Of a DNA stretch of 64,000 nucleotides, positions 1 to 9,393 are shown piece after piece. Both the position numbers and the translations under genes were made by a program. Positions within the stretch are counted from its first letter, which is position 1. Every line of letters begins with the position of its first letter. This DNA comes from Corynebacterium meitnerae (GTDB lineage: Bacteria > Actinomycetota > Actinomycetes > Mycobacteriales > Mycobacteriaceae). The notes under the pieces were generated by a model that did not search any database, was not told where the DNA came from, and was given only the letters and a program-made list of their open reading frames with translations. The DNA is taken from the NCBI RefSeq assembly GCF_027570075.1, contig NZ_JAKMUS010000013.1, forward strand, positions 1 to 64,000, written 5' to 3'.

Positions 1-6
1 CTTCTC

Positions 7-45
7 CCCCGGGATTGTCTTCCACTAAGACAGCCTCGGGGTTTT
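7..45 (+). terminator. Rho-independent terminator of an upstream gene
   Basis: The arm CCCCG at 7-11 pairs with CGGGG at 37-41. An inner GTCTT (17-21) pairs with AAGAC (27-31), and a T-run follows at 42-45. It would end a gene lying to the left of the window and insulate the reductase gene that starts at 80. Confidence 0.75.
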
Positions 46-79
46 CCTTTGATCGCATGCAGCCCGCAAAGGAGTCACG

Positions 80-724
80 ATGAACCACACCGTCAACACG
101 ATCGTCGGCCCGGCCACAGCGCAGGAGGAAGTCCGAGCGGTTGCCATCACCACGTTGTTCGGCTCCTTCACCACCGCGGGCACATCCGGCGCGCTGGGTA
201 ACGAAACAGACGCAGCTGTGCTCCAGGGGCTGCGCGAGTGGGCCGATGTGATCCTCGTGGGTTCCGGCACGGTTAAAGCGGAGGACTACGGGCCGTCGGA
301 CACGCCGATGGCAGTCGTTTCAGGCTCGCTCGATTTCGACACCACCACGAAACTGTTCAGCGGCACTCCCCCGATCATTGTTGCCCCACGGGAATCGCTG
401 ACAGATCCCGCGCTCGCACCGCGCCGAAAAGCACTTGAAGCCGTCGGCTGCGATGTGGTGGAGGGCGGTGGGGTGCCGGAGGTCGTCGATAAGCTTCGCG
501 CGATGGGCTTCGGCCGCATTGTGTGCGAGGGCGGGCCGTCGCTGTACGCGGAGATGTTCAAACATTCGCTTATCGACGTCCTCCACCTCACCCTCGACCC
601 CCACATCAACGGCGAGCCGGCTGGGCTCGTGGGAGACATCACGGAGCGCTTCGCCTTGGAGGAGGCCGTGACGGATCGGGGTTATCTGTTCACGCGCTAC
701 CGGCGGGTACAGCAGGGGTGCTAG
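80..724 (+). CDS. RibD C-terminal-type pyrimidine reductase family protein
   Basis: A 214-residue protein of the RibD_C/dihydrofolate-reductase-like fold, expected to be a cytosolic NADPH-dependent reductase. Visible marks are the N-terminal substrate loop (TAGTSGALGNETD, about 33-46), the segment DVILVGSGTVKAEDYG (about 56-71) and the nucleotide-binding stretch GRIVCEGGPSLYAEM (about 144-158). The deaminase half of bifunctional RibD is absent, so this is the stand-alone reductase type. The ATG is preceded by a good ribosome site (AAAGGAG, 68-74). It lies just upstream of aftC, as its counterpart does in C. glutamicum. Whether it serves riboflavin synthesis or another pterin or pyrimidine substrate cannot be told from sequence. 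Confidence 0.8.
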   Translation: MNHTVNTIVGPATAQEEVRAVAITTLFGSFTTAGTSGALGNETDAAVLQGLREWADVILVGSGTVKAEDYGPSDTPMAVVSGSLDFDTTTKLFSGTPPIIVAPRESLTDPALAPRRKALEAVGCDVVEGGGVPEVVDKLRAMGFGRIVCEGGPSLYAEMFKHSLIDVLHLTLDPHINGEPAGLVGDITERFALEEAVTDRGYLFTRYRRVQQGC

Positions 725-735
725 CCGAGGTTTAG

Positions 736-741
736 TACGTT
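736..741 (+). promoter_or_regulatory. -10 hexamer TACGTT for leaderless aftC
   Basis: TACGTT is followed by six bases and then the GTG at 748. No Shine-Dalgarno sequence precedes that GTG, so transcription probably starts at or next to the start codon. Confidence 0.5.
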
Positions 742-747
742 AATGGG

Positions 748-1980
748 GTGACTACCCGCGCTGATGCTCTGAAGACTGTGTGGACCGCCCCCGCCCTGGA
801 TCGGGGGCCACGGTGGGAAACTGTGGCCAACGCTGCCCTGTGGCCGGTGGCTGTCTTGCTGTTCATCCACCGCATCGTGGCCTTGGCTCTCCCCGGCACA
901 ATCACGGACGATTTCACCACCGTGTGGTCGGCAGCCCGCCGGTTCGTGGAGCGCGTGCCGGTGTATTCGGAGAACTACGCCACCGTCGACCCGCACTACT
1001 TGTACAACCCGGGTGCGACGTTGCTGTTGTCCCCGCTGGGGCTTTTCAGCTCTACGGAGATCGTCCGGCCACTGTTCATTCTGGCGAATGCCCTAGCGAT
1101 CCTCGCGGCGCTCGCCTGGCTCACCCGCCTGTCGGGTTTTAGCTTGAAGCACCCGATCCTCCCGGGCGCCATTGCGCTGGGTTTTGCGACGGAAGCCGCG
1201 ACCAACACGCTCACCTTCTCCAACATCAATGGCATTTTGTTGCTCGGGCTCGTGGCGTTTCTTGCGTTCCTGCTGCGCGGGCCATCGCTGGCGGCGGGCG
1301 CGGTGCTGGGCTTGTGCATCTTGGTGAAGCCGATGTTCGCCCCGCTCATCCTGCTACCGCTCCTGCGCATGAACTGGGGCGCGGTGATCACTGCGGGCAT
1401 TGTCCCTGTGGTGTTCAACGTGATCGCTTGGCCACTGACCCCGGGTGCCCGTGACTACATCGACGTGGTTGTCCCCTACCTGGGCATCACTCGCGATTAC
1501 GCCAACTCATCGCTCGCCGGTGCGGCTGTGTACTTTGGCATGCCCACGTGGCTCCATGGCGGTCTGTTCATCCTCTTTGCCGCGGCAGTGCTTATCGCTG
1601 TCGTTGGGTTGGCGCGCTGGCGCTGGAGCGACGAATGGATGTGGGCGACCACCACCGCAGCGGTCCTGCTTGCCGGCGTGTGCCTGCTGTCCTCTCTGGG
1701 CCAGGCGTACTACTCCATGATGCTTTTCCCGGCCGTCTTCACCGTGGCGCGCGCAGCCAGCGTTTTCCACACCCCCACTGCGTGGGTGGGAATTATTTTG
1801 TGCCTCTCCCCGTTGAGTTGGGTTGTACAAGACAACCCCGTTGTCGGCCGGTGGGTGGATACATTCCTGCCCACCATCGGTTGGGCAACATTCATCATCG
1901 CCGCAGCCGTGTGGGCCGTGTCTGTGCCCGTGCAGCGGACCGCGGTGACTCATGCACATGGAGGGACCCTCGAGCCATGA
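748..1980 (+). CDS. aftC: AftC-like alpha-(1,3)-arabinofuranosyltransferase (GT87 family)
   Basis: A 410-residue polytopic membrane protein with about ten hydrophobic segments. It belongs to the DUF2029/GT87 family of polyprenyl-phosphate-sugar-dependent glycosyltransferases. An acidic pair after the first membrane segment (ITDDFTTVW, about 52-60) fits the catalytic loop of this fold. In Corynebacteriales, AftC adds alpha-1,3 branches to cell-wall arabinan using decaprenylphosphoryl-arabinose on the outer face of the membrane. The assignment rests on family and on context: aftC next to msrB, hemQ, rnd and dxs is conserved in C. glutamicum and M. tuberculosis. The gene overlaps msrB by ATGA, implying translational coupling. 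A different GT87 specificity cannot be excluded. Confidence 0.75.
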   Translation: MTTRADALKTVWTAPALDRGPRWETVANAALWPVAVLLFIHRIVALALPGTITDDFTTVWSAARRFVERVPVYSENYATVDPHYLYNPGATLLLSPLGLFSSTEIVRPLFILANALAILAALAWLTRLSGFSLKHPILPGAIALGFATEAATNTLTFSNINGILLLGLVAFLAFLLRGPSLAAGAVLGLCILVKPMFAPLILLPLLRMNWGAVITAGIVPVVFNVIAWPLTPGARDYIDVVVPYLGITRDYANSSLAGAAVYFGMPTWLHGGLFILFAAAVLIAVVGLARWRWSDEWMWATTTAAVLLAGVCLLSSLGQAYYSMMLFPAVFTVARAASVFHTPTAWVGIILCLSPLSWVVQDNPVVGRWVDTFLPTIGWATFIIAAAVWAVSVPVQRTAVTHAHGGTLEP

Positions 1981-2393
1981 CACAGAACAACTACAGCGAC
2001 TGGACGGAACAGCAGTGGCGCGAGCGTCTCACTCCAGAAGAATTCCACGTGCTGCGCCAGGCCGGCACGGAGCCACCGGGTGTTGGTGAATACACCAACA
2101 CCACCACCGAAGGCGTCTACCACTGCCGCGCATGCGGTGAAGAGCTGTTCCGTTCCACCGAGAAGTTCGAGTCCCACTGCGGCTGGCCATCCTTCTTCTC
2201 CCCCGCAGACAGCGACAAAGTCATTGAGCGTGAGGACACCTCACACGGCATGGTCCGCACCGAGGTCCTGTGCGCCACCTGCGGCTCCCACTTGGGCCAC
2301 GTCTTTGCCGGCGAGGGTTATGCCACACCGACGGACCTGCGTTACTGCATCAACTCGATCGCCATGACGCTGGAAGAAAAGCCGGTCGAGTAG
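1977..2393 (+). CDS. msrB: Peptide-methionine (R)-S-oxide reductase MsrB
   Basis: A 138-residue cytosolic repair enzyme that reduces methionine-R-sulfoxide in proteins at the expense of thioredoxin. The zinc cysteines are C50/C53 and C99/C102. The catalytic cysteine is C124 in RYCINS and a likely resolving cysteine is C68 in SHCGWPSF. The length is normal for a stand-alone MsrB. The ATG overlaps the aftC stop codon by four bases, so expression is probably coupled to aftC. The reading frame is open further upstream inside aftC, but the family N-terminus and the ATGA overlap fix this start. Confidence 0.95.
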   Translation: MTQNNYSDWTEQQWRERLTPEEFHVLRQAGTEPPGVGEYTNTTTEGVYHCRACGEELFRSTEKFESHCGWPSFFSPADSDKVIEREDTSHGMVRTEVLCATCGSHLGHVFAGEGYATPTDLRYCINSIAMTLEEKPVE

Positions 2394-2397
2394 AAAG

Positions 2398-3099
2398 CTA
2401 CGGCAGAATCTCGATGATCTCTGCCATGTCTTTCACCCGGCGACCGGAGAAGAACGGCAGCTCCTCCCGCACGTGGAGGCGCGCTTCGGTGTATCGCATC
2501 TTGTGCATGAGATCAGAGATGCGCTCCAGGGTGGGTGCCTCGAAAGCGAGCATCCACTCGTAATCCCCAAGCGCGAATGCGGACATCGTATTCGCCCGAA
2601 CGTCCTCATAGCCTGCCGCAGCACGGCCGTGCTCAATGAGCATCTGGCGCCGCTTGTCCGGATCCATGATGTACCAGTCGTAGGAACGCGTGAACGGGTA
2701 TACGGTGATCCAATCCTGTGGCTCCTCACCCATGATGAAGGCGGGCAGGTGGCCACGGTTGAACTCCGCTGGGCGGTGCAAGCCCACGCCAACCCAGAAC
2801 ACTTCCAGGCACCGTCCGAACACCGTGTCGCGGCGGAAGTCGTTGAAGGCTTTCTGCAGGTCGAGGAATTCCTCGGCGTGCCACCAGATCATCACATCTG
2901 CTTCAGCGCGCATACCGGAGATGTCATACACACCGCGAAGAACAACCTTGCCTTGCGCCTCCAAGTCAGCAATGAAACTCTTCGCCTCCGCGATGATGTC
3001 TGCGCGGTCGGCGCCAAGTGCTCCGGGAATCACGCGGAACGTAGCCCACTGAGCGTAGCGCTGGGTGTTATTCAGTTGTTCGAGGTCTGGCTGTGTCAT
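2398..3099 (-). CDS. hemQ: Coproheme decarboxylase HemQ/ChdC
   Basis: A 233-residue protein of the chlorite-dismutase-like family. It decarboxylates coproheme III to heme b with peroxide in the coproporphyrin-dependent heme pathway of Gram-positive bacteria. Actinobacterial hallmarks are the catalytic tyrosine Y134 in YPFTRSYDWY, the proximal histidine H157 in IEHGR and the distal histidine H117 in RGHLPAF. I chose ATG 3099 because AAAGGACC lies just upstream; an in-frame ATG at 3132 would only add a basic tail before that ribosome site. It is convergent with msrB, four bases away. The hem genes that flank it in mycobacteria are not in this window. Confidence 0.95.
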   Translation of the reverse strand: MTQPDLEQLNNTQRYAQWATFRVIPGALGADRADIIAEAKSFIADLEAQGKVVLRGVYDISGMRAEADVMIWWHAEEFLDLQKAFNDFRRDTVFGRCLEVFWVGVGLHRPAEFNRGHLPAFIMGEEPQDWITVYPFTRSYDWYIMDPDKRRQMLIEHGRAAAGYEDVRANTMSAFALGDYEWMLAFEAPTLERISDLMHKMRYTEARLHVREELPFFSGRRVKDMAEIIEILP

Positions 3100-3173
3100 G
3101 GGTTTAGGTCCTTTCTTCCCACAGCGGGGCATCCACCAAAAGTTCTATCCCTCCCCTGTCTAGCACGATCCAG

Positions 3174-3228
3174 TAACTAACGGCTGACTAACGGCTGACT
3201 AACGGCGCGCCTCCACGGATTGGAGGCG
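3174..3228. repeat. 11-bp tandem repeat followed by a hairpin
   Basis: Three head-to-tail units, TAACTAACGGC (3174-3184) and TGACTAACGGC twice (3185-3206), are followed by the inverted repeat CGCCTCC (3208-3214) / GGAGGCG (3222-3228). They lie between hemQ and the DUF3000 gene, just upstream of the latter's -10 hexamer. There is no T-run, so an operator or a local expansion is likelier than a terminator. Confidence 0.6.
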
Positions 3229-3236
3229 TGACTGGA

Positions 3237-3242
3237 TAGCTT
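3237..3242 (+). promoter_or_regulatory. -10 hexamer TAGCTT for the DUF3000 gene
   Basis: TAGCTT is followed by seven bases and then GTG 3250. This spacing puts the transcription start on the start codon, which supports GTG 3250 over TTG 3241. Confidence 0.45.
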
Positions 3243-3249
3243 GGAACGC

Positions 3250-3882
3250 GTGACACATTCGGACCACCCCACGCTCGCCGCGGCACCTGAGCCGCAGGCC
3301 TCCCAAGAATCCGCAACCATCCCGGCGGAGTTCACAGAGGCTGTCGAATCCATGCACCGCGCTCAGCTGCGGCCGGAGATCAGCCTGGGAACAATCCGCC
3401 CACCCCAGCGCCCAGCGCCGTACAGCCACGCCATTGGCTTGGAGGTTGCTGGCCTAGATGAGAACGGCCCCATCCCCACTGATTCCCAGGGGGACGCGTT
3501 TGGTCGCCTCATCTTGCTGTACTCCCCTTCCAGCGAGGAGACTTGGGAAGGCTCCATGCGCTTGGTCGCGTACATCCAGGCGGACATGGATGATGACGTC
3601 GCCTCGGACCCCCTCCTACCCGACGTGGCATGGCAGTGGCTCGGTGAGTCCTTGGAGGAAACCCATGCCGATTACACCGATCTCGGTGGCACCGTAACCT
3701 CCACGGCATCAGTCCGGTTCGGTGATATTGGCGGTCCGCCGCGTGCGTACCAGATTGAGATGCGCGCTTCTTGGACGGCGGCCAGTACTGATCTCTCCCA
3801 TCACGTCGAGGCGTTTTCTAAGGTGCTTGCCCACGTGGCTGGCCTTCCGCCAGAGGGCGTTGCTGGGCTCGACCGTCGCTAG
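3250..3882 (+). CDS. DUF3000 domain-containing protein
   Basis: A 210-residue soluble protein of an actinobacterial family of unknown function, found beside rnd in Corynebacteriales. No membrane segment or signal peptide is visible. The N-terminus is disordered-looking and rich in Ala, Pro and Glu. The core begins near IPAEFTEAVESMHRAQ and carries the family-like stretch GRLILLYSPSSEETWEGS. The GTG at 3250 is preferred because a -10 hexamer lies seven bases upstream; a TTG nine bases earlier is in frame. Sharing a strand with rnd and lying 45 bases before it suggests, but does not prove, a link to RNA processing. Confidence 0.75.
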   Translation: MTHSDHPTLAAAPEPQASQESATIPAEFTEAVESMHRAQLRPEISLGTIRPPQRPAPYSHAIGLEVAGLDENGPIPTDSQGDAFGRLILLYSPSSEETWEGSMRLVAYIQADMDDDVASDPLLPDVAWQWLGESLEETHADYTDLGGTVTSTASVRFGDIGGPPRAYQIEMRASWTAASTDLSHHVEAFSKVLAHVAGLPPEGVAGLDRR

Positions 3883-3914
3883 GGCCACACTGCGCCTCAT
3901 CGTGGTGGGGCAAC

Positions 3915-3920
3915 TATTGT
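3915..3920 (+). promoter_or_regulatory. -10 hexamer TATTGT for leaderless rnd
   Basis: TATTGT is followed by seven bases and then ATG 3928, with no Shine-Dalgarno sequence in between. Confidence 0.55.
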
Positions 3921-3927
3921 TTTAAGC

Positions 3928-5124
3928 ATGTGTGCGCGCTACCACTTCGTCGATACGCCAGAAGGCTTTGAACGCGCGGCGCGTGCCCTTGATTCTGGGC
4001 GCGGGCCTTTCGCCATCGACACGGAGCGCGCTTCTGCTTTTCGTTACGACGATCGCGCGTTCCTCGTCCAAATTCATCGCCGGGGCGCAGGCACATTTCT
4101 GTTCGCGCCGGAGGGCTACCGTGGGGAGCTTTCCAGCGTCCTTGCTCCCGTGCTCAACGAATCCGACTGGATCGTGCACGCAGCCCCGGAAGATCTTCCG
4201 AGTTTGGCTGAACTTGACCTTCACCCCGGACGCCTCTTTGACACCGCCTTGGCCGGGCGCATTGCCGGCTACGACAAGCCCAATCTGGGCGCAATGGTCT
4301 TGGAATTTTGCGGCATTGAGCTGGAGAAAGGCCATGGGCGCGAGAATTGGTCCACTGTGCCGCTGCCCCAAGATTGGCTTGAGTACGCAGCCGAAGATGT
4401 GATTTACCTCGGCGACCTCGCCGATGCGCAGGCCGAACTTCTTGAGATGCAGGGCAAAACCGATGCGGCAGAGCAAGAGTTCTCCCACATCGTGGATGAG
4501 TTTGCTGATTGGACGCCAAGCGAGCGCACGTGGCGCTCACTTAAAGGCACATCCGCACTCCACAGCGCCCGTTCACGTGCCGTGGCGCAGGCCGTGTGGA
4601 ATGCCCGTGAGGACGAAGCGCGCCGCAAGGACATCTCCCCTTCGATGATCTTGCCCAACAAGGTGATCATCGCCATTGCCAAAGAGCTTCCGGCACACCC
4701 AGGGCAGCTCGCGCGTATCGACGGCTTCCCCCAGCGCCGCCGCGGCTCCACCCGCAGGTGGTTCACCGTATTGGAGAAGGTCTACGCATCCGACCCGGCA
4801 ACGTGGCCGAAGAAGCAGCCCAACTCGGGCGGTGCTCCTGGGAAGTCCGCGTGGCAACGCCACCACCCTGAATCATGGGATGCACTACAAACCATGCGTT
4901 CCGCCATCACCGCAGTCGCGGCTGACATGAACCTGAGCCCCGAGATTCTGCTCACCCCAGCGATCCTCCGGGAGGCTGTGTGGGAGCTCACTGAACACGA
5001 CGTGCCCCGCCAGACGCACTCCGTCGCCGCGCTTCTGGCGGAACTCGGCGCACGGCCATGGCAGATTGAAAACACTGCTGCGCTATTCAGTGCAAACTTG
5101 GGTGGGGAGTTTGGCGGGGACTAA
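3928..5124 (+). CDS. rnd: Ribonuclease D family 3'-5' exoribonuclease
   Basis: A 398-residue exonuclease of the DEDD family. The N-terminal exonuclease domain (about 1-180) shows the acidic motifs FAIDTERAS (Exo I), IVHAAPEDL (Exo II) and the YAAEDVIYL tyrosine-aspartate motif (Exo III). The C-terminal half carries HRDC-type helical domains (about 200-390) that bind RNA. The expected role is trimming of tRNA and other stable RNA 3' ends in the cytosol. The start has no ribosome site but sits seven bases after a -10 hexamer. The stop codon interlocks with that of dxs on the other strand, with a four-base overlap. Confidence 0.9.
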   Translation: MCARYHFVDTPEGFERAARALDSGRGPFAIDTERASAFRYDDRAFLVQIHRRGAGTFLFAPEGYRGELSSVLAPVLNESDWIVHAAPEDLPSLAELDLHPGRLFDTALAGRIAGYDKPNLGAMVLEFCGIELEKGHGRENWSTVPLPQDWLEYAAEDVIYLGDLADAQAELLEMQGKTDAAEQEFSHIVDEFADWTPSERTWRSLKGTSALHSARSRAVAQAVWNAREDEARRKDISPSMILPNKVIIAIAKELPAHPGQLARIDGFPQRRRGSTRRWFTVLEKVYASDPATWPKKQPNSGGAPGKSAWQRHHPESWDALQTMRSAITAVAADMNLSPEILLTPAILREAVWELTEHDVPRQTHSVAALLAELGARPWQIENTAALFSANLGGEFGGD

Positions 5125-7052
5125 TCCCGGTCGGCCAAACCTTCGCCCCAACCACGGATGGATTCTCGGGCGGAGTCCACGTCTAGCCCGACGTCCTTGA
5201 GCAGCTCATTGCGTGTCGCATGGCTGGGGAAAATATCCGGAAACGCCAGGTGACGCAACGGGGTATCCACCTCGGCGGTGGAGAGAACTTCACCCAGAGC
5301 GGAGCCCACGCCGCCACGGATGATGCCGTCTTCGTACACCACAACGAGGTCCGCCTCCGCAGCCATGTCCACCAGCTCAGGATTGACGGGGATGATCCGC
5401 CGCGGATCCACGACGGTAACCCGGTAGCCGTCCGCGTTTAGCGACTCTGCGGCTTCCACAGCACGCCCAGCAAACTCACCGATGGCTACGAGCAGGACGT
5501 CCACTGACTCGTCATCACCAGAACCACTAGCGTTCTCCGGTTCAACGAGGATGTCCATACCGCCCGGTGTACGGCGAACGGCGTCAATTCCCGGGCCGAC
5601 ATCCCCCTTCGGGAAGCGCACCACCGTGGGGCCTGTCTCCACGGCGATTGCTTCGCGGAATTCTTCGCGGAGGCGATCCGCATCACGCGGAGCAGACACT
5701 TGAATACCGGGGACGATCGACGTCAACGCCATGTCCCACACACCGTTATGGCTTGCGCCATCACTGCCTGTCACACCAGCGCGGTCGAGGACAAGGGTGA
5801 CCGGCTGGTTGATCAGCCCAACATCCATGAGCAACTGATCAAAAGCACGGTTTAAGAACGTGGAGTACACCGCTACCACCGGGTGAAGGCCACCCAAGGC
5901 CATACCGGCGGCCGAGGTGACAGCGTGCTGCTCCGCGATGCCCACGTCAAAGAAACGGGACGGGAATTTCTCTGCGAACGGCGTCAGCCCTGTCGGCCCA
6001 GCCATGGCGGCAGTCAGCGCAACAATGTCCTCACGCTCATGCGCAGCGCGCAGAAGCTCTTCAGAGAAGACACTCGTCCACCCCGGACGTGACTCCCCCA
6101 GCGCTTCACCCGTCACCGGGTCAATGACACCGGTGGAGTGCATCTGATCCGCAAGGTCATTCACTGCCGGTGCGAAACCGTGGCCCTTCTCCGTAGCCAC
6201 GTGGAGCAACAGCGGGCCATCGTGCTGTTGTGCATAGCGGAATGCACCGAGCAGGGCACCCAAGTCGTGCCCGTCAACGGGGCCGACGTACTTCAAGCCC
6301 AGGTCTTGGAACATCTGCGTGGGCATCACCTGATGCCTGATGCCGTCCTTGACCGCCTTGAAAGCGCCAAACGCGCGCTCCCCAACCCAACCCATGGATT
6401 TCAAGGTGCGCTTACCTTGTTCCATCACCTCGTCATACCCAGGCTGAATGCGAATAGACGCGATCTGGGAGCGGATATTGTCCAGGTTGCGGGCAAAACC
6501 ACCAATGGTCTTGGAGTATGAGCGCCCATTGTCATTGACCACGATGACAACGTTGCGTTCACTTTCCGCAATATTGTTCAGTGCCTCCCAGCACATACCG
6601 CCGGTCAAAGCACCATCGCCGACAACGGCGACAACGCGGCTGTCCGCCTCACCGTGCAGCACCTTCGCCTTGGACAAGCCGTCCGCGTAGGACAGCGCTG
6701 CAGAAGCGTGAGAGGACTCCGTCCAGTCATGCTCCGATTCAATCCGGCTGGTGTAGCCCGACAGCCCGTCCTTCTGGCGCAGGGTGTCAAACTGTCCGGC
6801 CCGCCCCGTGAGGATCTTGTGCACGTAGGACTGGTGCGAAGTGTCAAAGATGATGGGGTCACGCGGCGAATCAAACACCGCGTGCAGGGCAAGGGTTAGC
6901 TCCACAACACCCAGGTTGGGCCCAAGGTGACCGCCGGTGGCAGAGACTTTCTGGATGAGGAACTCGCGAATGTCATCAGCCAGAAGCTCGAGCTCCTCCA
7001 CTGACATGTTCTTCACGTCAGCGGGAAGCGAAAGATCTTCAAGCCTGCTCAC
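5121..7052 (-). CDS. dxs: 1-deoxy-D-xylulose-5-phosphate synthase
   Basis: A 643-residue thiamine-diphosphate enzyme that condenses pyruvate with glyceraldehyde-3-phosphate, the first step of the MEP isoprenoid pathway. Visible landmarks are [13 protein letters not shown] near the N-terminus, the ThDP-binding [18 protein letters not shown], the transketolase-type [16 protein letters not shown] and the C-terminal transketolase domain. I chose GTG 7052 (protein begins [14 protein letters not shown]) because it matches the family length and has AGGAG upstream. An in-frame extension of 43 residues to 7181 is basic and unlike the family. The product feeds decaprenyl-phosphate, which carries the arabinose used by AftC. 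Confidence 0.93.
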   Translation of the reverse strand: MSRLEDLSLPADVKNMSVEELELLADDIREFLIQKVSATGGHLGPNLGVVELTLALHAVFDSPRDPIIFDTSHQSYVHKILTGRAGQFDTLRQKDGLSGYTSRIESEHDWTESSHASAALSYADGLSKAKVLHGEADSRVVAVVGDGALTGGMCWEALNNIAESERNVVIVVNDNGRSYSKTIGGFARNLDNIRSQIASIRIQPGYDEVMEQGKRTLKSMGWVGERAFGAFKAVKDGIRHQVMPTQMFQDLGLKYVGPVDGHDLGALLGAFRYAQQHDGPLLLHVATEKGHGFAPAVNDLADQMHSTGVIDPVTGEALGESRPGWTSVFSEELLRAAHEREDIVALTAAMAGPTGLTPFAEKFPSRFFDVGIAEQHAVTSAAGMALGGLHPVVAVYSTFLNRAFDQLLMDVGLINQPVTLVLDRAGVTGSDGASHNGVWDMALTSIVPGIQVSAPRDADRLREEFREAIAVETGPTVVRFPKGDVGPGIDAVRRTPGGMDILVEPENASGSGDDESVDVLLVAIGEFAGRAVEAAESLNADGYRVTVVDPRRIIPVNPELVDMAAEADLVVVYEDGIIRGGVGSALGEVLSTAEVDTPLRHLAFPDIFPSHATRNELLKDVGLDVDSARESIRGWGEGLADRD

Positions 7053-7187
7053 GTCTCTTCGCTGCTCCTTCACATCGCCTGTTTTCTGCTTTCGCGCTGG
7101 CTTGTCATAGCCATCGATTGTTTCGCCCAACTTTACACGCCGCCGTGTTGATTCCAGCAAAACCGTCGAAAGATTTTGCACCCAAAG

Positions 7188-8462
7188 CTATGCGCGCACG
7201 AGGCTCACCAAAACCTCAAAGTGATGCGTCATCGGAAACGCATCGACGAGCGCCATGCGTTCCACCACGTATCCGGAATCACCCCAGGCAGCAAGATCAC
7301 GCGCGAGGGTTGCCGGGTCACAGCCAATATGAATGACGCGCTGCGGATCGCGCTGGGCAATAGCGCTAACGACGTCTGTGCCAGCACCTGTGCGCGGTGG
7401 GTCGAGCACAACCAGGCCCGGATCCGCAAGATGCTCAAGCCCCGCTTCCACCTTCTGGTTGCGCACATCAACGTCAAACTCAGACAGGCAGCTTTGCGCA
7501 CCACGCGTTGCTGCGTCCGAGTAATCAACGCTGTGGATGCGTGGTCGCCCACCCATCGCCATGCTTATCGACGGCACAAAGAGCCCCACCCCGCCATACA
7601 AATCCCAGCCGGTGGCCTGCTCATATTCATCGGCAGCCCAATCGGTGATGTAGCGCGAGTAGGTCGCAGGTGCGGCGCGGTGTGCCTGCCAAAACGCCGT
7701 CGGCGGGAACACGTAGTCAAATTCCTGCACCTGGCCAGCCACATCCACCGGCACGATTTCGGTGGCGTCCAAGTCGCCCTCAATCACAGTTTCAATCTGC
7801 TCAACACGACGGCCACGCTGCGCTTTCGCCGTTTCAACGACATGGCGTTGCCCGGTGGAATCAACAACCACGATGATCTCTGCCCCCGGGGTAAAAGTGC
7901 GCGCATCCGTTCCGACAATGCCGGCCAATGCGCCAGGGACAACTTGCGCACAGGCAACATCGGCAACGATGTCGTTGCTACGCGCCTTGCGCATCCCGGC
8001 GCGACCATCAGGCCCGACACCAAGACGCACGCGGGTGCGCCAACCCAAGGTGGGTTCTAGCGTTTCTTCCTCAAGATCGATGGCGAGATCAAAACCATTG
8101 AGCACCCCACTCGGCTGCGCATGGTTTGTTAGCTGTCCGGTGAGAACCTCACGTTTGAAGCGCTGTTGCGCCGCTGGCGCGATGTGCGAGTAATCGCAGC
8201 AGCCAGCTCCCGCAGCTGCCGCTGGGCAGGCATTATCCACGCGGTCGGGGGATGCTTCGAGGATCTCCACGACATGTCCGCGTGCCCAACGCTTCTTCAC
8301 GCGCTCAAGCGTGACGCGAACGGTGTCACCAGGGACCGCGCCGCCAATAAACACGACGCGCCCATCTGGCGCATGCGCAATGGCCTCTCCGCCATGGGCC
8401 ATCGCGTGCGGGGTCAACGTCACCGTGCCACCGCGGGTGAGCTCCTCCACCGGGTCAGCCAT
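7188..8462 (-). CDS. TrmA/RumA-family RNA (uracil-5-)-methyltransferase-like protein
   Basis: A 424-residue class I SAM-dependent RNA methyltransferase. An N-terminal TRAM-like beta-barrel (about 10-70, with GGEAIAHAPDGRVVFIGGAVPGD) is followed by a cysteine cluster (CPAAAAGAGCCDY) that could hold an iron-sulfur cluster. The C-terminal catalytic domain has WDLYGGVGLF for SAM binding and LDPPRTGAG, close to the family DPPR motif. The target (tRNA or rRNA uridine) cannot be fixed. Its ATG overlaps the stop of the DUF3710 gene (TAATG), so the two are coupled. An exact copy of the 11-mer GCTTATCGACG lies at 7563, read here as Ser-Ile-Ser with the rare codon ATA. Confidence 0.85.
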   Translation of the reverse strand: MADPVEELTRGGTVTLTPHAMAHGGEAIAHAPDGRVVFIGGAVPGDTVRVTLERVKKRWARGHVVEILEASPDRVDNACPAAAAGAGCCDYSHIAPAAQQRFKREVLTGQLTNHAQPSGVLNGFDLAIDLEEETLEPTLGWRTRVRLGVGPDGRAGMRKARSNDIVADVACAQVVPGALAGIVGTDARTFTPGAEIIVVVDSTGQRHVVETAKAQRGRRVEQIETVIEGDLDATEIVPVDVAGQVQEFDYVFPPTAFWQAHRAAPATYSRYITDWAADEYEQATGWDLYGGVGLFVPSISMAMGGRPRIHSVDYSDAATRGAQSCLSEFDVDVRNQKVEAGLEHLADPGLVVLDPPRTGAGTDVVSAIAQRDPQRVIHIGCDPATLARDLAAWGDSGYVVERMALVDAFPMTHHFEVLVSLVRA

Positions 8463-9307
8463 TAGTTCTCATTCTCCGGTTGTGTCGGCTGATTAGCCTG
8501 CTGAGCTTGCTGGGCCTGCTGAATCTGCTGGGCCTGCTGATCCATGGCTTGCTGCAGCTGCGCCGCCAGCGGTGCGGGGAGCTCCACCGGCAGGGAGTTA
8601 CCAGCCAGGATCGCGGTGTTGCCACGGTAGACGAAGGAACGCGCCACAACCCCGCGGGCTACCTCGGCCAGGGCATCTTCCTTGCCATGTGGTGCGGCCA
8701 GCGTGAGACGGTACAGCCAACGTGGGCCTTCCACGCCGATGATGCGGATGACACCATTGTCACCGCGGCCGACAACCTCACGGCCCCAAGGACCGGTTTC
8801 AAAGGTGGCGGGCATGCCCTCAGTACGCATTCCCTCGGCAATCTCGTTGGAGGACTCCTCCCACATGCCACCGGAGCTCGGTGCGGCGAAGGCTACCGGG
8901 GTAATCCGGCCGTGCTCTGTCACCACGTGGAGCATCCGCGGGCCGGTCTCCCCCATTTCCACCTGCACCTGGGAGTTCTTCGGCAGCGGCAAGGCAATAG
9001 AGCCCAGGTTCAGCACACCGTCAGAGACATCACTGAAGTCAAACTCATTGATGTCCACGCTGTCACCATCAAACGGGCCTGTCTCCCCATTGATCGCATC
9101 GTGCGGAATGGTCACTGGGTCAGTCGTACCAGCGTTGGCTTGCTCCTCAACAGCCTCAGAAGCTGCCGGTTCTGCCGGAGCATCGGTGTTGGTGGAGCCG
9201 GCCGGAGCGGGCTCCTGGGATTCGTCGACAAGCGGGGCAGTCTCTTTCTGCTCCTCGACGGGTGCTTCTTCGCGCTTCTTTTTCTTGCCAAATGGCCACA
9301 GTGCCAT
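8462..9307 (-). CDS. DUF3710 domain-containing protein
   Basis: A 281-residue cytosolic protein of unknown function, widespread in actinobacteria and usually next to dut, as here. It starts with a basic patch (LWPFGKKKKREE), has an acidic, disordered region (about 15-85), then the DUF3710 core (about 85-250). It ends in a glutamine/alanine-rich tail with runs such as QQAQQIQQAQQAQQ. The start is supported by AGG eight bases upstream. Same-strand spacing to dut is 86 bases and the downstream methyltransferase gene overlaps its stop, so dut, DUF3710 and the methyltransferase may form one unit. Confidence 0.8.
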   Translation of the reverse strand: MALWPFGKKKKREEAPVEEQKETAPLVDESQEPAPAGSTNTDAPAEPAASEAVEEQANAGTTDPVTIPHDAINGETGPFDGDSVDINEFDFSDVSDGVLNLGSIALPLPKNSQVQVEMGETGPRMLHVVTEHGRITPVAFAAPSSGGMWEESSNEIAEGMRTEGMPATFETGPWGREVVGRGDNGVIRIIGVEGPRWLYRLTLAAPHGKEDALAEVARGVVARSFVYRGNTAILAGNSLPVELPAPLAAQLQQAMDQQAQQIQQAQQAQQANQPTQPENEN

Positions 9308-9393
9308 GATGAACCTCGCTTTAATTACTGTTGTTATTGGTCTCTACGACGAAGGCAGAGTGCTACTGAATGCTGCTGAGCACTACTGAGTGC

